64,000 nt of DNA from Pseudomonadota bacterium (GCA_023387735.1 JAEWHP010000012.1:124001-188000), one strand, 5' to 3'. Shown: positions 15,720 through 25,556, numbered from the stretch's first letter. Numbers and translations: made by a program. The notes: generated from the sequence alone by a model not told the origin.

Positions 15720-16802
15720 ATGCCAATCCTGCGCTCCATATCGATCGTCGCGACCTTGCTGGTGACGGTGGCCGTCGCCGCCGCGCAGGCCCCTGCGAGC
15801 CCGCCGAAAGAGACGGCAAAGGAAGCGCCCAAGGAAGCACCCAAGCCAAAGGCGCCCGCGTCAAAGCAACCTGCCGCTGCGCCCAAGGCCGCGGCGACGC
15901 CAAGGCCAGGACCATCGCCGGCACCTTCGCCCCAGCCGGGCGCCGCCTTCGACGATCCCAATGTGGATCTCGTCTACGGCGCCTATCAGCGCGGCCTGTA
16001 CAAGACCGCGTTCGACCTTGCGATTACGCGCGCACAATACAATGCGGATGCGAAGGCGATGACGATGCTGGGCGAGCTCTACGCCAACGCGCTCGGCATC
16101 AAGCGAGACTATGCTAAAGCGGCCGAATGGTACCAGCGCGCCGCCGACGCCGGCGACCGCGAGGGCATGTTCGCCCTCGCCATGATGCGGCTGTCCGGCC
16201 GCGGCGGCAAGACGGACCGCGAGCAGGCCGTCAAGTTGCTGGCCTCCGCCGCCAAGCTCGGCAACCCGAAGGCGGCCTATAACCTGGCGCTGCTTTATAT
16301 CGACGGCCAGACACTGCCGCAGGACCTCAAGCGCGCCGCCGAACTGCTGCGCATCGCCGCCGATGAAGGCAACCCCGAAGCGCAATATGCGCTCGCGACC
16401 TTCTACAAGGAGGGCACCGGCGTGCCGAAGGACCTCGACAAGGCGGTGCGGCTGCTGCAGGCGGCCTCGCTTGCCGACAATGTCGATGCCGAGGTCGAAT
16501 ACGCCATCGCGCTCTATAACGGCACCGGCACGCCGAAGAACCAGCCGGCGGCTATCGCGCTGCTGCGCAAGGCGGCGCGGCAGAACAGCCCGATCGCGCA
16601 GAATCGCCTCGCCCGCGTGCTGGTGTCCGGACTGGGCGGCGCGCAGATGGACAAGATCGAGGGCCTGAAATGGCACATTGTCGCCAAAACCGCCGGCAAG
16701 GGCGATCCGGAGCTGGACGAAGTCCTCGCGACCCTGAGCCCGGAGGACCGCGCCAGGGCGCAGGAGGCGGCGCGCAAATGGATCGGAAGCGGCACCAAAT
16801 GA
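15720..16802 (+). CDS. Secreted Sel1-repeat (TPR-like) protein
   Basis: A 360-residue protein with an N-terminal signal sequence (SISIVATLLVTVAVAAAQA), a Pro/Lys/Ala-rich linker (about 25-75), then tandem Sel1-like repeats from about 85 to 330. Repeat signatures include AMTMLGELYANALGIKRDYA, KAAEWYQRAADAGDREGM, NPKAAYNLALLYIDGQ and NPEAQYALATFYKEGTGV. Such repeats form a superhelical protein-binding surface; the partner is unknown. The product is probably periplasmic. It starts eight bases after the ThiE-like gene. Confidence 0.85.
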   Translation: MPILRSISIVATLLVTVAVAAAQAPASPPKETAKEAPKEAPKPKAPASKQPAAAPKAAATPRPGPSPAPSPQPGAAFDDPNVDLVYGAYQRGLYKTAFDLAITRAQYNADAKAMTMLGELYANALGIKRDYAKAAEWYQRAADAGDREGMFALAMMRLSGRGGKTDREQAVKLLASAAKLGNPKAAYNLALLYIDGQTLPQDLKRAAELLRIAADEGNPEAQYALATFYKEGTGVPKDLDKAVRLLQAASLADNVDAEVEYAIALYNGTGTPKNQPAAIALLRKAARQNSPIAQNRLARVLVSGLGGAQMDKIEGLKWHIVAKTAGKGDPELDEVLATLSPEDRARAQEAARKWIGSGTK

Positions 16803-16891
16803 CGCCTTGACGGCGGCGGGTCGTCAGGGCACCCACTCCCTGCCCTTATCCGCAATGGACGGCTTTCCTCTCAACTCCGTAAGCTCACATC

Positions 16892-17680
16892 ATGCTGTAT
16901 TCCGCCCTTATCAACGTCATGGTGAAAGCCGCGCGCCGCGCCGGCCGCAGCCTCAAGCGCGACCTTGGCGAGATCGAGCACCTGCAGGTGTCGCTGAAAG
17001 GCCCGGCCAACTTCGTCACCAAGGCCGACAAGCGCGCCGAGGAAATGCTGTACGAGGATCTCGCCAAGGCGCGGCCCGGTTACGGCTTCATCGGCGAGGA
17101 AGGCGGAACGCGCGAGGGCGCCGACAAGAGCCATACCTGGATCGTCGATCCGCTCGACGGCACCACCAACTTCCTGCACGGCATCCCGCAATTCGCGATC
17201 TCGATCGGCCTTGCGCGCGAGGGAACCATCATTGCCGGCGTGATCTACAATCCCGCCAATGACGAGCTCTACATCGCCGAGCGCGGCAAGGGCGCGTTCC
17301 TCAACGACCAGCGGCTGCGCGTGGCCGGCCGCCGCCGGCTGGACGAATGCGTCGTGGCCTGCGGCTTGCCGCATATCGGCCGCGGCGACCACCAGCTTGC
17401 ACTGAAGGAAATGGCCGCCATGCAGAACAAGGTCGCGGGCTTCCGCCGCTTCGGCGCCGCCTCCCTCGACCTCGCCTTCGTCGCCGCCGGCCGCCTCGAC
17501 GGCTACTGGGAACGCAACCTGCAGCCCTGGGACATCGCGGCGGGACAGATCATGGTGCGGGAAGCCGGCGGCACGGTCACGGACATCGGCGGCAAGGACG
17601 ACGCGCTCAAGACCGGGCACGTGGTCTGCGGGAATGAGTTCGTGCACGGGGAACTGGTGCGGATACTGAAGCCGCTATGA
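16892..17680 (+). CDS. Inositol monophosphatase family protein (SuhB-like)
   Basis: A 262-residue Mg-dependent phosphatase. Metal-site motifs are in order: GFIGEEGG, WIVDPLDGTTNFLHG, and the C-terminal WERNLQPWDIAAGQIMVREA. The family includes inositol-1-monophosphatases and SuhB, which also joins rRNA antitermination complexes; substrate cannot be decided here. It lies 89 bases after the Sel1 gene on the same strand, and a family C repeat separates it from the convergent RND genes. Confidence 0.92.
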   Translation: MLYSALINVMVKAARRAGRSLKRDLGEIEHLQVSLKGPANFVTKADKRAEEMLYEDLAKARPGYGFIGEEGGTREGADKSHTWIVDPLDGTTNFLHGIPQFAISIGLAREGTIIAGVIYNPANDELYIAERGKGAFLNDQRLRVAGRRRLDECVVACGLPHIGRGDHQLALKEMAAMQNKVAGFRRFGAASLDLAFVAAGRLDGYWERNLQPWDIAAGQIMVREAGGTVTDIGGKDDALKTGHVVCGNEFVHGELVRILKPL

Positions 17681-17691
17681 CAATTGGCAGG

Positions 17692-17795
17692 GTCATTCCG
17701 GGACGCGCCCCTTGGCGCGGGCCCGGAATCCATTCATCAGCACAGTCAGAGGCAAGATGGATTCCGGGTTCGCGCTAACGCGCGCCCCGGAATGA
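17692..17795. repeat. Intergenic palindromic repeat, family C
   Basis: GTCATTCCGGGACGCGCC...GGCCCGGAATCCA and its inverted partner TGGATTCCGGGTTCGCGC...GCGCCCCGGAATGAC. It fills the space between two convergent genes. Confidence 0.85.
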
Positions 17796-17808
17796 CGCAG
17801 GAAACGCC

Positions 17809-20800
17809 TTAATGAGTCGGCTGCACCGGCGCCGGCGGCCCGTGCAGTTCGCTCGCCGTGTCTTTTGCCACCTTCGGCTCGCGGTCCCCTGCCAGCACGC
17901 GCTGCACGGTGACGAAGAACACCGGCACCATTAACAGCGCCAGGATCACGACCGCGATCATGCCGCCCATCACGATGGAGCCGAGCGCCTGCTGGCTGGC
18001 GCCGCCGGCGCCGGTGGCGATCGCCATCGGCAGCACGCCGCAGACAAAGGCGAGACCGGTCATCAGGATCGGGCGGAAGCGCAGCGAACACGCCTCGATG
18101 GTCGCCTCGATCAGCGGCTTGCCCTGCGCGCGCAGATCCTTGGCGAACTCGATGATGAGGATGGCGTCCTTGGCCGCCAGTCCGATGATGGTGATCAGGC
18201 CGACGGTGAAATAGACGTCGTTCGACAGGCCGCGCATGGTGGCGGCGATGACGGCACCGCAGATGCCGAGCGGTATCGTCAGCAACACCGCCAGCGGAAT
18301 GGTCCAGCTCTCATAGAGCGCGGCGAGCAGCAGGAACACCACCAGCACCGACAGGCCGAGCAGGAACGGCGCCTGCGAGCCCGACAGTTTCTCCTGCAGC
18401 GACTGCCCGGTCCATTCGAAACCGAAGCCGCGCGGCAGCTTGTTCGCCAGCCGCTCCATCTCGTTGATGGCATCGCCCGAGGTGAAGCCGGGCTTGGCTT
18501 CGCCCGAGATGCGCACCGCGGGATAGTAGTTGAAACCCGCGATCTGGGTGGGGCCCTTCTGCCACTGCACGGTGGCGAAGGCGGAGAACGGCACCAGCTG
18601 GCCGCGGTTGTTCTTGACGTTGTAGTTGAGGATGTCGTCGGCGTTCATGCGGCTGCCGCGATCCGCCTGCACGATGACGCGCTGCATCCGCCCGCGGTTC
18701 GGGAAGTCGTTGATGTAGTTCGAACCGAGATTGGTCGAAATCGTCTGGTTGATGTCCTCGAAGGTGACGCCGAACGCGCCGGCCTTTTCGCGGTCGATCA
18801 TCAGGTTGACCTGCGGCGCCGGCGGCAGGCCCTCGACGTAGACCTTCTGCAGCACGGGGCTGGAATTGGCCTCCACGATCAGCCGGTCGGCGGCGGCAAC
18901 CAGCGCCGCATAGCCCTTCTGGCCGCGATCCTGCAGGCGGAACGAGAAGCCCGAGGAGTTGCCGAGATTGTCGATCGGCGGCGGCTGCAGCGCGGAAATC
19001 TTGGCATCGCGGATCGACGACAGATCGCGGTTGATGTCGGCGACGATGGCTGCAGCGGAATCCTTCTTGCCGCGCTCCGACCAGTCCTTCAGCGAGATGA
19101 AGGCCTGCGCGGTGTTCACGCCCTGGCCGAGGAAGCTGAAGCCGGTCAGGAACGTCACGTCCTCGACGCCCGAACGGTTGAGCAGATACTTCTCCACCGC
19201 TTCGACCGCGGCCTCGGTGCGGGCATAGGAGGAATCAGACGGCGTCTGCACGTCGGTCGTGATAAAGCCCTGGTCGTCGACGGGAAGGAAGCCGCCGGGC
19301 AGGCGCACGAAGGCCCAGCCGAGCCCGATCAAAAGCGCCGCGTAGATCAGCATCAGGCGCCCGGTGCGCTTCAGCGATCCCTGGACCGTGCGCGTATAGC
19401 CGCTGCGGCCGCTCTCGAGCACGCGGTTGAACCAGCCGAACACGCCCTTGCGGGCATGGCCGTGGCCGGCTTCGACCGGCTTCAGGATCGTGGCGCACAG
19501 CGCCGGCGTCAGCGACAGCGCCAGCAGCGCCGAGAACGCGATGGCCGACACCATGGTGACCGAGAACTGGCGGTAGATGATGCCGACCGATCCCGGGAAG
19601 AACGCCATCGGCACGAACACCGCCATCAGCACCAGCGTGATGCCGATGATGGCGCTGGTGATCTGCGACATCGCCTTGCGGGTGGCTTCCTTCGGCGGCA
19701 GGCCCTCCTCCGCCATGATGCGCTCGACGTTCTCGACCACGACGATGGCATCGTCGACGAGGATGCCGACCGCCAGCACCATGCCGAACATGGTCAGCAT
19801 ATTGATGGAATAGCCGACCGCCATCAGCATCGCGCAGGTGCCGAGCAGCGCCACCGGAACCACGATGGTCGGGATGATGGTGTAGCGGATGTTCTGCAGG
19901 AACAGGAACATCACGATGAAGACCAGCACCACCGCCTCGACCAGCGTCATCAGCACCTTGTTGATCGAGGCCTTGACGACGGGGGTGATGTTGTAGGGAA
20001 TTTCATAGCCGATATTGGTCGGAAAGAACTTCGACAGTTCCTTCATCTTGGCTTCGACGGCGCTTGCGGTGGCGAGCGCGTTGCCGGTCGGCGACAGCAG
20101 CACGGAAAGGCCCGCCGTCGGCTTGCCGTTCAGCCGCGTGTTGAACTGGTAGCTCAGGCCGCCGATCTCGATGCGGGCGACGTCGCGCAGCCGCACGGTC
20201 GATCCGTCCGGATTGGCGCGCAGCGTAATCGCACCGAATTCGTCAGGCGAGGAAAGCTGGCCCTTGACCAGCACCAGCGCCGAAATCTTCTGTTCCGGCG
20301 TGCTCGGCTCCGCGCCGACGCTGCCCGAGGCGACCTGCGCGTTCTGGGCGGTGATCGCCTTGTTGACGTCGTCGGCGGTGAGGCCGAAGCCGACCAGTTT
20401 GGCGGGATCGACCCAGATCCGCAGCGACCGCTCGGTCGAATAGAGCGTGGCGCGGCCGACGCCGGGAATGCGCCGGATTTCGCCGAGCACGTTGCGGATC
20501 ATGAAATCGCCAAGACCGATTTCGTCGAGCGAGCCGTCGGTCGAGTTCAGCGTGATGATCTGCAGCACGGCGCTGGAGGCTTCCTCGACCAGGATGCCCT
20601 GCTGGATCACCGCGCGCGGCAGCCGCGCCTCGACGCGCTTGAGGCGGTTCTGCACTTCGACGGAGGCTGCGCCGGTTTCGGTGCCCGGCACGAAGTTGGC
20701 GATGATTTCGACCTGCCCCAGCGAGTCGCTGGTGGATTCGAAATTGAGAATGCCGGAGGCGCCGTTGAGCTCCTCCTCGATCAGGCGCGTGACGCTGTTG

Positions 20801-20973
20801 TAGAGGTTCTCGGGAGACGCGCCGGGATAGCTGGTCGAGATCGAGATCGAGGGCGGCGCGATGATCGGATATTGCGCGACCGCCAGCAGCGGGATCGAGA
20901 TCGCGCCGATCAAACAAATGAACAGCGCGACGACCCAGGCGAAAATCGGCCTGTCGATAAAGAAGCTAGGCAT
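17809..20973 (-). CDS. RND efflux transporter permease, HAE1/AcrB family
   Basis: A 1054-residue inner-membrane proton-driven pump. It starts MPSFFIDRPIFAWVVALFIC and follows the AcrB plan: twelve membrane segments in two sets of six separated by large periplasmic porter loops. The conserved TM4 region has MLTMFGMVLAVGILVDDAIV with the paired Asp residues, followed by VVENVERIMAEEGL. Length and order match the HAE1 family. It follows its lipoprotein adaptor gene by nine bases. No outer-membrane channel or regulator is in the window, so it presumably shares a TolC-like partner. Substrates are unknown. Confidence 0.96.
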   Translation of the reverse strand: MPSFFIDRPIFAWVVALFICLIGAISIPLLAVAQYPIIAPPSISISTSYPGASPENLYNSVTRLIEEELNGASGILNFESTSDSLGQVEIIANFVPGTETGAASVEVQNRLKRVEARLPRAVIQQGILVEEASSAVLQIITLNSTDGSLDEIGLGDFMIRNVLGEIRRIPGVGRATLYSTERSLRIWVDPAKLVGFGLTADDVNKAITAQNAQVASGSVGAEPSTPEQKISALVLVKGQLSSPDEFGAITLRANPDGSTVRLRDVARIEIGGLSYQFNTRLNGKPTAGLSVLLSPTGNALATASAVEAKMKELSKFFPTNIGYEIPYNITPVVKASINKVLMTLVEAVVLVFIVMFLFLQNIRYTIIPTIVVPVALLGTCAMLMAVGYSINMLTMFGMVLAVGILVDDAIVVVENVERIMAEEGLPPKEATRKAMSQITSAIIGITLVLMAVFVPMAFFPGSVGIIYRQFSVTMVSAIAFSALLALSLTPALCATILKPVEAGHGHARKGVFGWFNRVLESGRSGYTRTVQGSLKRTGRLMLIYAALLIGLGWAFVRLPGGFLPVDDQGFITTDVQTPSDSSYARTEAAVEAVEKYLLNRSGVEDVTFLTGFSFLGQGVNTAQAFISLKDWSERGKKDSAAAIVADINRDLSSIRDAKISALQPPPIDNLGNSSGFSFRLQDRGQKGYAALVAAADRLIVEANSSPVLQKVYVEGLPPAPQVNLMIDREKAGAFGVTFEDINQTISTNLGSNYINDFPNRGRMQRVIVQADRGSRMNADDILNYNVKNNRGQLVPFSAFATVQWQKGPTQIAGFNYYPAVRISGEAKPGFTSGDAINEMERLANKLPRGFGFEWTGQSLQEKLSGSQAPFLLGLSVLVVFLLLAALYESWTIPLAVLLTIPLGICGAVIAATMRGLSNDVYFTVGLITIIGLAAKDAILIIEFAKDLRAQGKPLIEATIEACSLRFRPILMTGLAFVCGVLPMAIATGAGGASQQALGSIVMGGMIAVVILALLMVPVFFVTVQRVLAGDREPKVAKDTASELHGPPAPVQPTH

Positions 20974-20982
20974 GTTCCTGTC

Positions 20983-22200
20983 TCAGCGAGACGCTTGCGT
21001 CGTCGGCGAGTCCGATATTGAGCCAACCGAGGCATCGGCATCGATCCACGCCTTGGACTTGACCTTGTCACCGGGCACGAATTTCTGGAACCCGTCGACG
21101 ATGACGCGATCGCCGTCCTTGAGCCCCTCGCTGATCAGCCAGACACCGTCCTGCACGGCGCCGGTTCGGACCGGCTGCATCGCGACGCGGCCGTCTTCCT
21201 TGACCACGAACACTTCGCTGCCGCCACCGGCGTCGCGCTGGATCGCCTGCTGGGGAACTGCGATGGAATCGGAATCGATGCCCTGTTCGATCAGGACGCG
21301 CACATACATGCCCGGCAGCAATTCGCGATTGGGGTTGGGGAACTGGCCGCGCAGCGTGACCTGGCCGGTGTAGGTGTCCACCTTGGCTTCGGAGAACAGC
21401 AGCTTGCCGGTCACCGGATAGACCGTTCCATCGTCGAGCAGGAGACGGACCTTGGCCGCGTCGGGGGCGATGCGGTCGAGGTCGCCGCTTTCGAGCGCGC
21501 GGCGCAACTTGTTCATTTCGGAGACGGATTGGGTGAAGTCGGCGTAGATCGGGTCGAGCTGCTGGATTTTGGCGAGGCTGGTGGTGTCGTTCTGCACCAC
21601 CAATGCGCCTTCGCTCACCAGCGCGGCACCGACGACGCCGCTGATCGGCGCGCGGATCGTGGCATAGTCGAGATTGAGCTTGGCGCGCGACACGTCGGCC
21701 CGGCGGCTGGCGACTTCGGCTTCCGCCTGGCGCTGGGCCGCGATCGCCTTCTCGTTCTCCGCTTCCGGCGCGGCGCGCTGGCTCGTCAGCGTGGCAATTC
21801 GCCTGGCGTGCTGTGTCGCCAGATCGAGCGCGGCCAGCGCCTTGTCCAGCGCAGCTTCGCTCGCCTGCAGTTCTACCTCGAACGGCTTAGGATCGATGCG
21901 GTACAGCGGGTCGCCGGCCTTCACTTCGCTGCCCTGATGGAACAGGCGTTCGACGACGATGCCGGATACGCGCGCACGAACCTCCGAAACCCGGGTCGGC
22001 GCGATTCGGCCGGGCAATTCCCTGATGATGGCACGGGCCTGCGGCCGCACCGTGAAGGTCCCGACTTCGGGCTCGGCAGGTGCTGCGACAGCTGCGGCAA
22101 CCGCCGTAGGTTCATTGCATCCAGCCAATAGCGGCGCCATCGCAGCCAACATCAAAACGATGCATGCCGATTGCGTTCGAAGTCCTGACATTGAGTGCAT
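20983..22200 (-). CDS. RND periplasmic adaptor (membrane fusion) lipoprotein
   Basis: A 405-residue AcrA-type adaptor that bridges the pump and an outer-membrane channel. An N-terminal signal ends in a lipobox, MAPLLAGC, so the mature protein is lipid-anchored. The biotinyl-lipoyl and hairpin region is visible (VRARVSGIVVERLFHQGSEV, DPLYRIDPKPFEVELQASEA, TIRAPISGVVGAALVSEGAL), then beta-barrel and membrane-proximal domains (LLPGMYVRVLIEQGID). A second in-frame ATG at 22191 could be the true start. It is the first gene of the two-gene efflux operon. Confidence 0.94.
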   Translation of the reverse strand: MHSMSGLRTQSACIVLMLAAMAPLLAGCNEPTAVAAAVAAPAEPEVGTFTVRPQARAIIRELPGRIAPTRVSEVRARVSGIVVERLFHQGSEVKAGDPLYRIDPKPFEVELQASEAALDKALAALDLATQHARRIATLTSQRAAPEAENEKAIAAQRQAEAEVASRRADVSRAKLNLDYATIRAPISGVVGAALVSEGALVVQNDTTSLAKIQQLDPIYADFTQSVSEMNKLRRALESGDLDRIAPDAAKVRLLLDDGTVYPVTGKLLFSEAKVDTYTGQVTLRGQFPNPNRELLPGMYVRVLIEQGIDSDSIAVPQQAIQRDAGGGSEVFVVKEDGRVAMQPVRTGAVQDGVWLISEGLKDGDRVIVDGFQKFVPGDKVKSKAWIDADASVGSISDSPTTQASR

Positions 22201-22509
22201 TGCCCCAGTTCAAAGTTGAAGCGCGAATTTGAGTCATTCGCGCCGCTGTCGAGAGAGCTTGTCGTTGATGAACACAGGATAAACACCGTCTGCTGCGACG
22301 CAATACGCCAACGCGGCGGCTCAATGTCACACAACGCTATCGCACTGAATTTACGAGGGCTTTTCGCGACTCACTGGATTGTGAGGAAATACCGTTTCCG
22401 TGATCGCGGTTAATTCGGGCGGTTTTTGCGGGAACCCGGCATCCGGCTGCATCGGAATGCAGCAAACTGCACGGTTCCAGGCCGCAAGCACGAATCAGTT
22501 AACGCCCAG
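22201..22509. other. Intergenic region upstream of the efflux operon
   Basis: About 309 bases between the adaptor start and the methyltransferase stop on the same strand. It must contain the pump promoter, but I see no convincing sigma70 pair, no inverted repeat typical of a TetR operator and no gene. Confidence 0.45.
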
Positions 22510-23538
22510 CTACGCCGCCGCTTTCATCCGGTAGTGGCTGACGCCCCATTCGCTGCCCTCGGCATAACCGAACAGGCCTGCGGTCGCGAGGAAGAACCAG
22601 CGCCAGCGCCGCATCCACAGGGCCGTATCGCTGCCATAGACCTTGCGGAGCACAGGCTCGATCTCGTCGCGGTGCGCGTCGAAATTGCCCAGCCAGTCGT
22701 GCGCCGTGCGCTGGTAGTGCGTTCCGCTCCAGCGCCATTCCTTTTCGACCTCGAACAGGTCGGCATATTGCCGGATCAGGTGATGGCTCGGCATCACGCC
22801 GCCGGTGAAGAAATGCCGCGCGATCCAGTCCCCGCCATCGGTGTGATCGAATAGATAGGCGCCGGTGCGATGTGTGAAGATATGGAGGAAGAAGCGGCCG
22901 TCGGGCTGCAGCCATGATCGCACGCGCGTCATCAGCTCGCGCCAGTTCATCATGTGCTCGAACATCTCGACGGAGACGAGGCGGTCGAACCGGACCTGGG
23001 GCACGAACACGTTCATGTCGGACGTGACCACGCGCAGGTTGGTCAGGCCGCTGCTTGCGGCTTCGCCTTCGATATATTCGCGCTGCGAATGCGAGTTGGA
23101 AACCGCCGTGACCTGCGAATGCGGGAATCGCCGCGCCATCCACAGCGACAGCGAACCCCAGCCGCAGCCGAGTTCGAGGATCGACTGGCCGTCGGCCAGT
23201 TCCGCATGCTCGACGGTCTGCCGCAACGCTTCCTCCTCGGCCTCCTGCAACGTCGAGGCCGGTTCCTTGTAGAAGCACGAGGAATATTTGCGGTTTGGGC
23301 CCAGCACATGCGCGAAGAATGCCGCGGGCAATTCATAATGCTGTGCATTGGCGGCAGCGGCATGTTCGGCAATGGCGCGTGCCGCCATTTCGTCGGCAAA
23401 CCAGGCGTCGCTTTCGGCATTGCCGGTGGCAAACTTCGCCGCGGTACGCGAGCAGAGCTGGTGGATCGCGCCGCGAATGATGACATCGGGCAGCGGCACC
23501 CGCTCGGCGGTGTCGACAATCCTGGAGACGAAGCTCAT
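22510..23538 (-). CDS. SAM-dependent methyltransferase, CFA-synthase superfamily, coclaurine N-methyltransferase-like
   Basis: A 342-residue class I methyltransferase. The SAM motif I is SILELGCGWGSLSLWMARRF (about 119-138). It would be called a cyclopropane-fatty-acyl-phospholipid synthase by superfamily, but several stretches look like plant coclaurine/pavine N-methyltransferases: KYSSCFYKEPASTLQEAEE, VSNSHSQREYIEG, VSVEMFEHMMNW, DWIARHFFTGGVMPSHHLI and the GTHYQRTAHDWLGNFDAH tail. Bacterial CFA synthases have a different motif around VGMFEH and an extended N-terminal domain. Substrate unknown: an amine, a lipid or another acceptor are all open. It follows the DUF1295 gene by 22 bases and is likely in one operon with it. 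Confidence 0.8.
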   Translation of the reverse strand: MSFVSRIVDTAERVPLPDVIIRGAIHQLCSRTAAKFATGNAESDAWFADEMAARAIAEHAAAANAQHYELPAAFFAHVLGPNRKYSSCFYKEPASTLQEAEEEALRQTVEHAELADGQSILELGCGWGSLSLWMARRFPHSQVTAVSNSHSQREYIEGEAASSGLTNLRVVTSDMNVFVPQVRFDRLVSVEMFEHMMNWRELMTRVRSWLQPDGRFFLHIFTHRTGAYLFDHTDGGDWIARHFFTGGVMPSHHLIRQYADLFEVEKEWRWSGTHYQRTAHDWLGNFDAHRDEIEPVLRKVYGSDTALWMRRWRWFFLATAGLFGYAEGSEWGVSHYRMKAAA

Positions 23539-23560
23539 CCGACCGTTCCCTTCTTCTCGA

Positions 23561-24373
23561 TCATGCTTGCGGCGGCAGCGGAAAGAACGCCGAGGTGCGC
23601 GACTGGTAGTCGCGATAGCGATCGCCGCGCGAACGAAGCATCTGCTCTTCCAGCGGCGGGATGCCGGTGACGTGAACCAGGATCCAGTACATGAAGACGG
23701 GGGCCAACAGCGTCGCCAGACCCCAGGGATAGGAAAGCGGACCTGCGATCGACAATCCGATCACGGGATAGGCCAGCCATCCGAACCATTCGAAGAAGTA
23801 GTTAGGGTGGCGCGACCAGCGCCAGAGGCCTGCCTCGCAAACCCTGCCCTTGTTGGCCGGATCGGCCCGGAACGCGCGCAGTTGCGCATCGGCGATCGCC
23901 TCACCCGCGATGCCGGCCAGCAGGATCAGCGCGCCGAGATAGTCGGCGAGCCGCAGCCCGTCGCCGGGAACGTGCGCCGCGACAAAGATCGCAAACACCA
24001 GCGGGATCGATCCCAGCGCCTGGTTCTGAAGGAAGATGAACATTCGTCGCGGCGAATCAGCCCCCCATTCCCGGGCAAAGGCCGCATAGCGCGGATCGTC
24101 GGTGATGGCGGCGGTGCGGATCGCGATATGCGCCCCCAACCGCAGCGACCAGATCGCGACCAGGGCCGCCACCAGCCATTGCCGGGCGTTCGGCGCGGCG
24201 CCGCCGGCCGGCCACAATGCGCTGCCGGCACCGACCAGGCCCACCGAAAAGGTCCAGATGGTATCGACCCAGCCTGAATTGCCGGTCCGCTGCTGCACCA
24301 GCCAGGCGCCCGCCATCAGCACCGAGAGCGACACCGCGATGGCCGCCAGCGCCCACAGATAAAACCCCGTCAT
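23561..24373 (-). CDS. DUF1295 integral membrane protein (steroid 5-alpha-reductase-like)
   Basis: A 270-residue membrane protein with six or seven hydrophobic segments. It carries the DUF1295 signature: WVDTIWTFSVGLVGAGSALW at the N-terminus, GLWRWSRHPNYFFEWFGWL, and the C-terminal GIPPLEEQMLRSRGDRYRDY. This family resembles steroid 5-alpha-reductases and isoprenylcysteine methyltransferases and is often encoded beside CFA-type methyltransferases, which suggests joint modification of a lipid. I chose the ATG at 24373. Confidence 0.88.
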   Translation of the reverse strand: MTGFYLWALAAIAVSLSVLMAGAWLVQQRTGNSGWVDTIWTFSVGLVGAGSALWPAGGAAPNARQWLVAALVAIWSLRLGAHIAIRTAAITDDPRYAAFAREWGADSPRRMFIFLQNQALGSIPLVFAIFVAAHVPGDGLRLADYLGALILLAGIAGEAIADAQLRAFRADPANKGRVCEAGLWRWSRHPNYFFEWFGWLAYPVIGLSIAGPLSYPWGLATLLAPVFMYWILVHVTGIPPLEEQMLRSRGDRYRDYQSRTSAFFPLPPQA

Positions 24374-24548
24374 GAAAAATCCCGGTTGGACATCACCCCG
24401 TAGCAAAATACGTTGATTTCAAAGCCGGGTTTCGAAGACAGGTTCCACTTTCGTCTGCCTGAAATCACGGCTTTCCCGGCTTCTTTCTCCAGCCCGCTGT
24501 GCCATATTGGTTCCCAACGCGGCTTTCCGTAACGGATGACACTTGCAA

Positions 24549-25556
24549 ATGCCCTCAGGCCACTCCTCCCGCTCCGAAATGGAGATCGAACTGAGCAAAC
24601 TGTCCTCGCCCCGAATCTTTCTAGTGCGGATGCTGGTGTTCCTGGTGCTGTGCGCGCTGGTGATGGTTGTGCTCTACAAGCAGATCATCGTCGCGTTCTT
24701 TGCCAATCCCGGCCTCAACGCGCTGATCGGCGCCGTGCTCCTGATCGGCATCATCCTGTCGTTCCGGCAGGTGATCCGGCTCTACCCGGAGGTTGCCTGG
24801 GTCAACAATTTCCGTATCGCCGATCCTGGGCTGGCGATCGAACGCCGTCCGAAACTGCTGGCGCCGATGGCCGCGATCCTCGGCGGCGAGCGCTCGGGGC
24901 GGATGACGATTTCCCAGCAGACCATGCGGCATCTGCTGGACTCGATCGCGACGCGGCTCGATGAGGCGCGCGACATATCCCGCTACATGACGGGCTTGCT
25001 GGTGTTTCTCGGCCTGCTCGGCACCTTCTGGGGCCTGATCGAAACCGTCGGTTCCGTCGGCAAGGTGATCGACGGGCTGAAGGTCGGTGGCGATTCCGGT
25101 TCCCTGTTCGACACCCTGAAGGAGGGACTGGCCGCGCCGCTCGGCGGCATGGGCATTTCGTTTTCATCGTCGCTGTTCGGCCTTGCCGGCTCGCTGATCC
25201 TGGGCTTCCTCGACCTGCAGTCGAGCCAGGCGCAGAACCGCTTCTATACCGACCTCGAAGACTGGCTGGCCTCCACGGTCCGCGAATATGGCGACGGCGC
25301 CAGCGGTGAAATCCAGCATGCGATGGAAAAGCTGCGCGCTGCAAGCGAGGAAGGTAGCGGCGGCCGCAGCACCACGGCGGCAATGGCCAATCTCGCCGAA
25401 GCCATCCAGGGCCTGGTCGCGCATATGCGCACCGAGCAGCAGATGATCCGCGAATGGGCCGACGGCCAGGGCGAGCAGAACCGCGAAATCAAGAAGCTGC
25501 TGGAGCGGATCGCGCGCCAGCCCGAAAAGACTTCGCGGCAGGCCGAGAAGGGTTGA
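24549..25556 (+). CDS. MotA/TolQ/ExbB-like proton channel protein
   Basis: A 335-residue inner-membrane protein. Hydrophobic segments lie near residues 27-50 (FLVRMLVFLVLCALVMVVLY) and 57-80 (ALIGAVLLIGIILSF), then two more in the conserved channel region (YMTGLLVFLGLLGTFWGLIE and MGISFSSSLFGLAGSLILGF). The channel part resembles MotA/TolQ/ExbB, which form ring-shaped proton-driven stators. The C-terminal 90 residues are soluble and helical. It lies directly upstream of an OmpA/MotB-like gene. No flagellar, tol or ton genes are nearby. The start may be this ATG, a TTG six bases upstream, or an internal ATG at 24579. Confidence 0.82.
   Translation: MPSGHSSRSEMEIELSKLSSPRIFLVRMLVFLVLCALVMVVLYKQIIVAFFANPGLNALIGAVLLIGIILSFRQVIRLYPEVAWVNNFRIADPGLAIERRPKLLAPMAAILGGERSGRMTISQQTMRHLLDSIATRLDEARDISRYMTGLLVFLGLLGTFWGLIETVGSVGKVIDGLKVGGDSGSLFDTLKEGLAAPLGGMGISFSSSLFGLAGSLILGFLDLQSSQAQNRFYTDLEDWLASTVREYGDGASGEIQHAMEKLRAASEEGSGGRSTTAAMANLAEAIQGLVAHMRTEQQMIREWADGQGEQNREIKKLLERIARQPEKTSRQAEKG

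Noticed and set aside
19456..21021. Plus-strand open frame of about 520 codons antisense to the RND permease gene
   Set aside because: Its translation is rich in Arg, His, Asp and Gln with no domain, as expected opposite a GC-rich gene. The minus-strand permease is complete.
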